A stretch of DNA of 64,000 nucleotides from Cordia subcordata (taxonomy: Eukaryota; Streptophyta; Magnoliopsida; Boraginales; Cordiaceae), in NCBI GenBank assembly GCA_028554755.1, contig JAPTOF010000016.1, positions 3,385,001-3,449,000 of the forward strand, given 5' to 3'. The notes under the pieces are model-generated. The model ran no database searches. It worked only from the letters and a program-made list of their open reading frames with translations, and had not been told where the DNA came from. Shown piece by piece: positions 58,365 through 64,000 of the stretch. Position 1 is the stretch's first letter, and each line of letters starts with the position of its first letter. A program made the position numbers and the translations under genes.

Positions 58365-58820
58365 TGAAAATACACGAAAAAGTCTCTCTTTTATTTATTT
58401 ATTTTCTTTTACAAAGTAGTTATAAAATAACTTGAATATAATATGGTATACAATAATTTGAATATACTCTCTTTCTAACACAATATAATATCACTTTTGA
58501 ATATAATCTCTTTCTAATAAAATATCACTCTTGCTTCTTTCTAATTCTCTCTACTACTACTCCTTCTCTACTTCTTCTCCTTTTCTTACCTCTCTCAATT
58601 GCTCCCAAGACTTGGTATTTATAGGCAAAGATAGCAGACAAATAATTAATGCAAAGCTTAATCTTCTTCATCACATTAAATGCCATGCATGAATTTTCTT
58701 TCCTAGCTTGCATGTAGCTTCATATTATTTTCAAATATTGCATGCTATGTCAAGATTTACCACGTGACTTTTGTTCCAAAGAAATCTCTCTTCCTTTTGA
58801 TGATTGTCCATTTCACAACA
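58365..58820 (-). repeat. 3' LTR of the third Copia element
   Basis: On the minus strand it begins TGTTGTGAAATGGACAATC directly after CCAAGGGGGAG. It contains TATAAATA (plus-strand positions 58616-58623) and ends near GTGTATTTTCA at about 58365. The left border rests on a CA end only, because the partner LTR is outside the window. Confidence 0.6.
58616..58623 (-). promoter_or_regulatory. TATA box in the LTR of the third Copia element
   Basis: On the minus strand the context is GCCTATAAATACCAAG. It lies about 200 bp into the LTR, a normal distance for a U3 promoter. Confidence 0.65.
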
Positions 58821-59030
58821 CTCCCCCTTGGACATTCATCATAAGGATATGCCTCGTTAAAACCTTACTAGGAAAAACCCAACGGGAAAAAACCTAGTAA
58901 AGGAAAAAGAATACAATATCCTTGTTATACGCCTCATGCTGCCTCATTAAAAACCTTGCCAGGAAAACCCAGTGGACAAAACCTAGGCTAAGGGAAAAAG
59001 AGTACAGCGCGTATAATTCTCCCCCTCATG
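58821..59030 (-). repeat. Duplicated polypurine-tract region of the third Copia element
   Basis: Two similar segments of about 85-90 bp follow each other. Each, on the plus strand, has CTC(G/A)TTAAAA-CCTT, AGGAAAA-CCCA, AACCTAG and GGAAAAAGA-TACA. Each is bounded on the right by a purine tract on the minus strand: GAGGGGGAGAATT at about 59018-59030 and CCAAGGGGGAG at 58821-58831. The tract next to the LTR is the likely primer. Confidence 0.65.
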
Positions 59031-59037
59031 AAGGCAA

Positions 59038-62000
59038 TCATGAGCAATCTCTGAGTTGTCGCATGCCGATCTTGTGTACCAATTTCTCCAATGTTATTGA
59101 AGGTAACGCTTTTGTAAACAAGTCTGCTAAATTCTCACTTGAGCGAATTTGACAAACATCGATCTCACCTTTCTTTTGCAGTTCATGTGTAAAGAAGAAC
59201 TTTGGTGAGATATGCTTGGTTCTGTCACCTTTAATGTAGCCTCCTTTAACTTGAGCAATGCATGCAATATTATCTTCATATAGTATAGTAGGTCTTCTTT
59301 TGTTAGCTGAAATGTTGCATTCTCCTTCAATATGTTGAGTTAAAGACCTTAACCATACACATTCTCGGCTCGCTTCATGTAGTGCAAGTATTTCAGCATG
59401 ATTTGAGGAAGTGGCAGCAATAGTTTGTTTCGTTGAACGCCAGGAAATAGCTGTACCACCATATGTGAAGAGATATCCAGTTTGGGATCGTCCTTTATGT
59501 GGGTCAGATAAATACCCAGCATCTGCATACCCTATTAATGCAGGATGTGTATGCCTTGAATACAATAAGCCCATATCAATTGTTCCACGAAGGTAACGAA
59601 GTACATGTTTAATACCGGCCCTATGTCTTCGTCTTGGTGCAGCACTAAATCTTGCTAACAGATTTACAGAAAATGCAATATCTGGACGTGTATTGTTAGC
59701 AAGATACATCAAAGCACCAATTGCACTAAGATGCGGTACTTCAGGGCCAAGTATTTCTTCATTATCTTCTCGAGGACGAAAAGGGTCCTTTTTTATATCA
59801 AGAGATCAAACAACCATTGGGGTACTCAATGGGTGAGATTTGTCCATAGTAAATCTCTTCAAGACTTTTTCAGTATAAGTCTTTTGGTAGACTAAAATTC
59901 CACTTGACAAATGCTCAATCTGTAGGCCGAGACAAAATTTAGTTTTGCCTAGATCTTTCATCTCAAATTCTTTACATAAATATGCAACTGCTTCTTTAAG
60001 CTCTTCAATAGTCCCTATGATGTTTAAATCATCAACATATACAGCAATAATAACAAACCCTTTTCCTGATCTCTTGATAAAAACACATGGGCTTATGGGA
60101 CTATTAACATATCCTTCCTTTAGGAGGTATGTACTTAGACGATTGTACCACATTCGTCGCATTGTTTCAATCCATATAAGGATCTTTGCAATTTAATGGA
60201 GTACATCTCCCGAGGTTTTGATCTATATGCTTCAGGCATATTTAGTCTTTCAGGGACTTTCATATGAATATCACTATCAAGTGACCCATACAAATATGTT
60301 GTCACTACATCCATGAGGTGCATATGAAGTCCTTCACAAATTGCTAGGCTGATTAAATATCTGAATGTGATTGCATCTACCACAGGAGAATATGTCTCCT
60401 CATAATCAATTCCAGGCCTTTGTGAAAAACCTTGTGCTACAAGTCGTGCTTTATATCTTACAATTTCATTGTTTTCATTTCGTTTTCGCACGAATACCCA
60501 CTTGTAGCTTACAGTGCCTTACATTTTGAGGCGTTTGGACGAGTGTCCAAAACTTTACGCTTTGTAAGAGAATTTAATTCAGCCTCTATTGCGTCTTTCC
60601 ACTTAGGCCAATCATTTCTATGTCGACATTCTTGGACGGACTTTGGTTCATAATCCTCGCTATCTATCATCAATTCAGCAGCTACTGCAAATGAAAATTT
60701 TTCATCAATAACAATTTCATTTCGGTTCCATCTTAATAATGTAGAGATAAAATTAATTCAGATCTCTTCATTTTCAATATTGTAGCTATATTTCTCACAC
60801 TCGTGCACTGATTCTCTCGGTGTTGCCTTTCCAAAGAGTTTTTGCGACATCTACAGGATCATTAAGAACCTCGAAAATGCCAACTTGCTTATTCAGCTCC
60901 CTCCTTTTTCGAGGATTTTTATCTTTGGAGCCAATTGGTCTACCACGTTTTTGACGTGCCGTAGACTTATTTGCTAGAGTATTAGATTGCTCTTCTGAAA
61001 TATCAATTCTAGCGGGAGCATTTCGAGCTGGAACATGTGACTTAGTCACTCTCTTTGTATCAATGAATGCATCAGGCAATTGATGAGCAATCCTTTGTAA
61101 ATGAATAATTTTCTGAACTTCTTGTTCAGATATATTTGTGCGAGGATCAAAATGAGCCATAGATGATGCATTCCATGTAATTTCTTGCTTTTCCAGCTTT
61201 TGTTTTTCTCCCCCTAATACTGGGAATACTGTTTCGTCAAACTGGCAATCAGTAAAACGTGTTATAAAAAGATCTCCAGTTAAGGGTTCAAGATATTTAA
61301 TGATTGATGGAGATTCAAAACCAACATATATTCCCAGCCTTCTTTGTGGTCCCATTTTTGTGCGTTGTGGTGGAGTAATTGGAATATATCGCACAACCAA
61401 ATATTTTTAAATGGGATATATTTGGTTCTTGACCGTAAACCAATTGTAAAGGGAATATTTATGATAAGCGGTTGGTCTTATCCGAACCAAAGTCCGCAAA
61501 GATGCAATATGGCATGTCCCCAAGCAGAACTAGGCAACTTAGTTCTCATAAGCAGTGGTCTAGCGATTAGCTGTAGACGTTTAATAAAAGATTCTGTTAA
61601 ACCATTTTGAGTATGTGTATGAGCCACAGGATGTTCAACTATAATCCCAATTGATGTACAATAATCATTAAAAGATTGGGATGTAAATTCTCCTGCATTA
61701 TTAAGACGAATTTTCTTAATCGTATAATCCGAAAATTGTGCACGTAGGCGGATTATTTGTGCAAGGAGTCTTGCAAATGCCACATTTCGAGTGGATAATA
61801 AGGAGACATGTGACCAACGTGTAGAGGCATCTATTAATACCATAAAGTATCGAAATGGTCTACATGCTGGAAAAATAGGCCCACATATGTCCCCTTGAAT
61901 TCGTTCTAGGAATGCAGGATTTTCAGCATCAATTTTAGTTGGAGATGGCCTAATAATCAATTTCCCTTGAGCACAAGCAGCACATAAAAATTCATTTGAT

Positions 62001-62554
62001 GAGAGTACTTTTTGACTCTTTAATGAGTGCCCTTGTGAATTTTCAATAATTCGTCTCATCATTATTGCGCCTGGATGTCCAAGGCGATCATGCCAAAGAG
62101 TAAAACTCTTTGGATCAATTATCTTCTGGTTTATCACAGCATGCGATTCCACAGGATTGATATAAGTATAATATAATCCAGAAGATAACGCTGGCAATTT
62201 TTCTAATATAAGCTTTTTGCTAGATATGAGCGATGTGATATAGAGATATTCTTTATTGCCTTCCGTCATGGTTTCAATATGATAACCATTTTCTCTTATA
62301 TCTTTGAAACTAAGTAGATTCCTTTGTGATCTACTTGAGTATAAAGCATCGCTTATTATCATCTTTGTTCCTTTAGGAAACAAAACACAAGCTCTACCAG
62401 AGCCTTCAATTAATTTTGTAGAACCAGCTATTGTATTGACATTTGCATCAGCTAATTTCAGCAAGGAGAAATACTTCTTATTCTTGAGAATAGTATGTGT
62501 TGAAGCACAATCAGCCAAACATATTTCTCCATCATTGATATGATGCAAATCCAT
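59038..62554 (-). pseudogene. Pol region of the third Copia element, disrupted
   Basis: 61478-62554: protease (CLADCASTHTIL), pre-integrase zinc motif (LWHDRLGHPG, CAACAQGK) and integrase core (GDICGPI, VLIDASTRWSH). Several small indels follow between 61400 and 61510. 60795-61400: end of integrase and linker (PPQRTKMGPQRRLGIYVGFE; a basic GRPIGSKDKNPRKRR). 60135-60491: first half of RT ([20 protein letters not shown]); a frame change at about 60150; 59806-60162: second half with VYVDDLNIIG. 59038-59712: RNase H to the stop (SENLADLFTKALP). The Asp of the integrase RSDNGGEF-type motif is changed (RLNNAGEF). The polyprotein cannot be made whole. Confidence 0.82.
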
Positions 62555-62707
62555 GTTTCTTCACAATAAAAATAAAGGAGATGGAAAAATATTAGCAAAA
62601 ATATGACACTCATGTTATAAAAGATAGATATTACATTCAACCTAAAATTAAGCATTAAAATGACAGACAATCTGACATAATAGAAACATTCTATTTTTAC
62701 ATAAAGA

Positions 62708-63099
62708 TTAATTTAGATGGATATTTCCATCACCAATCAATTGCTCGATATTTTCAGTGGCATCTTCAAAGAAGTCAGAGCAGTCAAGGTGCGTGTAGTT
62801 CATTTGAGTATTCTGTTCAACAAGATTTGTCTCCACACCTTTTCCTTTTTCTTTCAACGAAACTTGGTAAAGATCTACGAGATGTTTAGCAGTACGACAG
62901 GTTTGATGCCAATGCCCTTTTATGCCACATCTATAACAAGTACTTTCAGTACGTTGGAAAGATTTATATCGTGGATAATTTCCTTTGTCATGGCTTTCTT
63001 GTCTTTTGAAATTTGGTCTATTTGACTTGTGAAAATTATAATTATTACCATGTCTATAACCACGGCCACGACCACAATCACGACCACGACCACGACCAT

Positions 63100-63140
<41 letters not shown>

Positions 63141-63797
63141 TATTCATGACCATAATTATTTGATGATGTAACATTCACCTCAGGAGATGCAATTTCACTC
63201 ATTTTAGGGAATGGTTCTGAGCCAGTTGGTCGTGTTTGATGGTTTTTCATCAAGAGCTCATTATTTTGCTCAGCAACAAGAAGACATGAGATTAGCTTAG
63301 AATATTTTTTTGAAACCACGCTCTCTATATTATTGTTGTAAGAGCATATTAGATGCGTGGAAAGTAGAGAATGTTTTCTCTAACATGTCTTCATCAGTGA
63401 TCTTTTCTCCGCATAATTTCAATTGTGAAGTAATTCTAAATACAGCGGAGTTATATTCGCTTACAGTTTTGAAATCCTGCAATCGCAGGTGAATCCACTC
63501 ATAGCGAGCTTTAGGAAGGATCACTGTTTTATGATGATCAAATCTTTCCTTCAGATTTTGCCAAAGGATTTGTGGATCCTTTACTGTAAGATATTCAGCT
63601 TTAAGCCCTTCATGGAGATGATGTCGAAGGAATATCAATGCTTTAGCGCGATTCTGTAAAGATGCGCTATTTCCTTCTTTAATTGTTTCTCCAAGATCCT
63701 TGGCATTGAGATGTATTTCCGCATCTAGGATCCATGATAAATAATTGTTTCCAGAAATATCAAGGGCCACAAATTCAAGCTTCGTGAGATTTGACAT
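62708..63797 (-). pseudogene. Gag of the third Copia element, interrupted
   Basis: It starts at MSNLTKLEFVALDISGNNYL (ATG at 63795-63797) with the gag core PQILWQNLKERFDHHKTVIL. A TAA where CAA is expected (63330-63332) and one extra A in an A-run just after it break the frame. It continues as 62708-63319 with a long Arg-Gly repeat (coded by CCACGA units on the plus strand, about 63060-63140), a zinc knuckle CYRCGIKGHWHQTC and an acidic end. The upstream Met (63887) is less likely because family members begin at MSNL-type sequence. A 150-base AT-rich gap separates this ORF from pol, in the same frame. Confidence 0.82.
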
Positions 63798-64000
63798 TAT
63801 AAATCTAGCATATTTCAAAAATAAATTAGTAAATGAAATAATACTATATTTACTTGACGTGACTTGTAAATCAATAAATATAAGCATGTAAGAATAAATT
63901 ACAAATATGGCATATGAAACTTATAAGCATGAAATAATATAATATAAGATGTCAATAACATGTTGTGTAATTATTATAGTTAATCGTTATATAACTATAT
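63798..64000 (-). other. Leader of the third Copia element
   Basis: This is AT-rich untranslated sequence upstream of gag. No primer binding site is present before the window ends, so the 5' LTR lies further right. Confidence 0.5.

Larger units (their letters stand above)
58365..64000 (-). mobile_element. Third Copia retrotransposon, running off the right edge
   Basis: It is read on the minus strand. From the right edge: gag (62708-63797), protease-integrase-RT-RNase H remnants (59038-62554), polypurine tracts, and 3' LTR (about 58365-58820). The 5' LTR and primer site lie beyond 64000. The coding parts are clearly Copia (YVDD in RT; RNase H with YADAGYLSDPHKGRSQTGY) but differ from both other elements. 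They belong to a family whose protease has D-C-A-S/T instead of D-S-G. Several frameshifts make this copy defective. Confidence 0.85.

Noticed and set aside
62920..63174. Minus-strand ORF with long valine runs
   Set aside because: It is a shifted reading of the CCACGA repeat whose other frame encodes the Arg-Gly part of gag.
1..64000. CRISPR arrays, bacterial operons, organellar DNA insertions
   Set aside because: No regularly spaced direct repeats, no ribosome-binding-site gene clusters and no recognisable plastid or mitochondrial genes were seen.

Overview
This window looks like the nuclear genome of a eudicot flowering plant. It is very AT-rich, it has GT-AG introns, and its three intact genes are typical plant families. 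LTR retrotransposons and small non-autonomous DNA elements surround them. I do not name a species. I see no rRNA, tRNA, CRISPR or bacterial-style operon.

Layout. Positions 1-19655 are gene-poor. They hold dispersed repeats, several MITE-like elements, an LTR-like remnant followed by a minisatellite near 6.35-7.35 kb, a 661-bp hAT-type element with an 8-bp target duplication at 16541-17201, and microsatellites. From 19656 to 20741 (minus) there is an intact single-exon RING-H2 (ATL-type) E3 ligase gene. From 27322 to 29111 (minus) there is a four-exon gene for a plastid-type protein with two RRM domains. From 33699 to 35921 (plus) there is a two-exon tetraspanin close to TETRASPANIN1/TORNADO2. 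MITEs with 3-bp TAA or TTA target duplications lie upstream of the tetraspanin, and a long inverted repeat lies just downstream at about 36576-37231. These three genes act separately (ubiquitination, plastid RNA metabolism, membrane patterning). Nothing suggests they form a pathway.

The right third is retrotransposon territory. An old Copia element of Tork/Tnt1 type occupies 41351-56439. It has LTRs of about 374 bp and an ATAAG target duplication, and it keeps gag and protease remnants but no recognisable integrase or reverse transcriptase. A younger Copia element of Sirevirus (SIRE/Maximus) type is inserted in it at 45872-55707 on the opposite strand. This one has LTRs of about 1.3 kb, an AAGGT target duplication, an initiator-tRNA-Met primer binding site and a polypurine tract. 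It also has an extra reading frame between pol and the 3' LTR. Its genes are broken by small indels and by stop codons, mostly of transition type. Decayed single-exon fragments of an endonuclease-III-like DNA glycosylase (about 40.8 kb) and a mitochondrial-carrier-family protein (about 57.4 kb) flank the nest. A third Copia element, on the minus strand, starts with its 3' LTR near 58365 and runs off the right edge of the window.

The most distinctive structure is the Sirevirus-type element. It carries a non-pol ORF broken by an exact 11-bp tandem duplication, a 60-bp tandem duplication in one LTR only, and an 18-bp palindrome that is intact in one LTR and mutated in the other. I found no convincing new defence or other unknown system.
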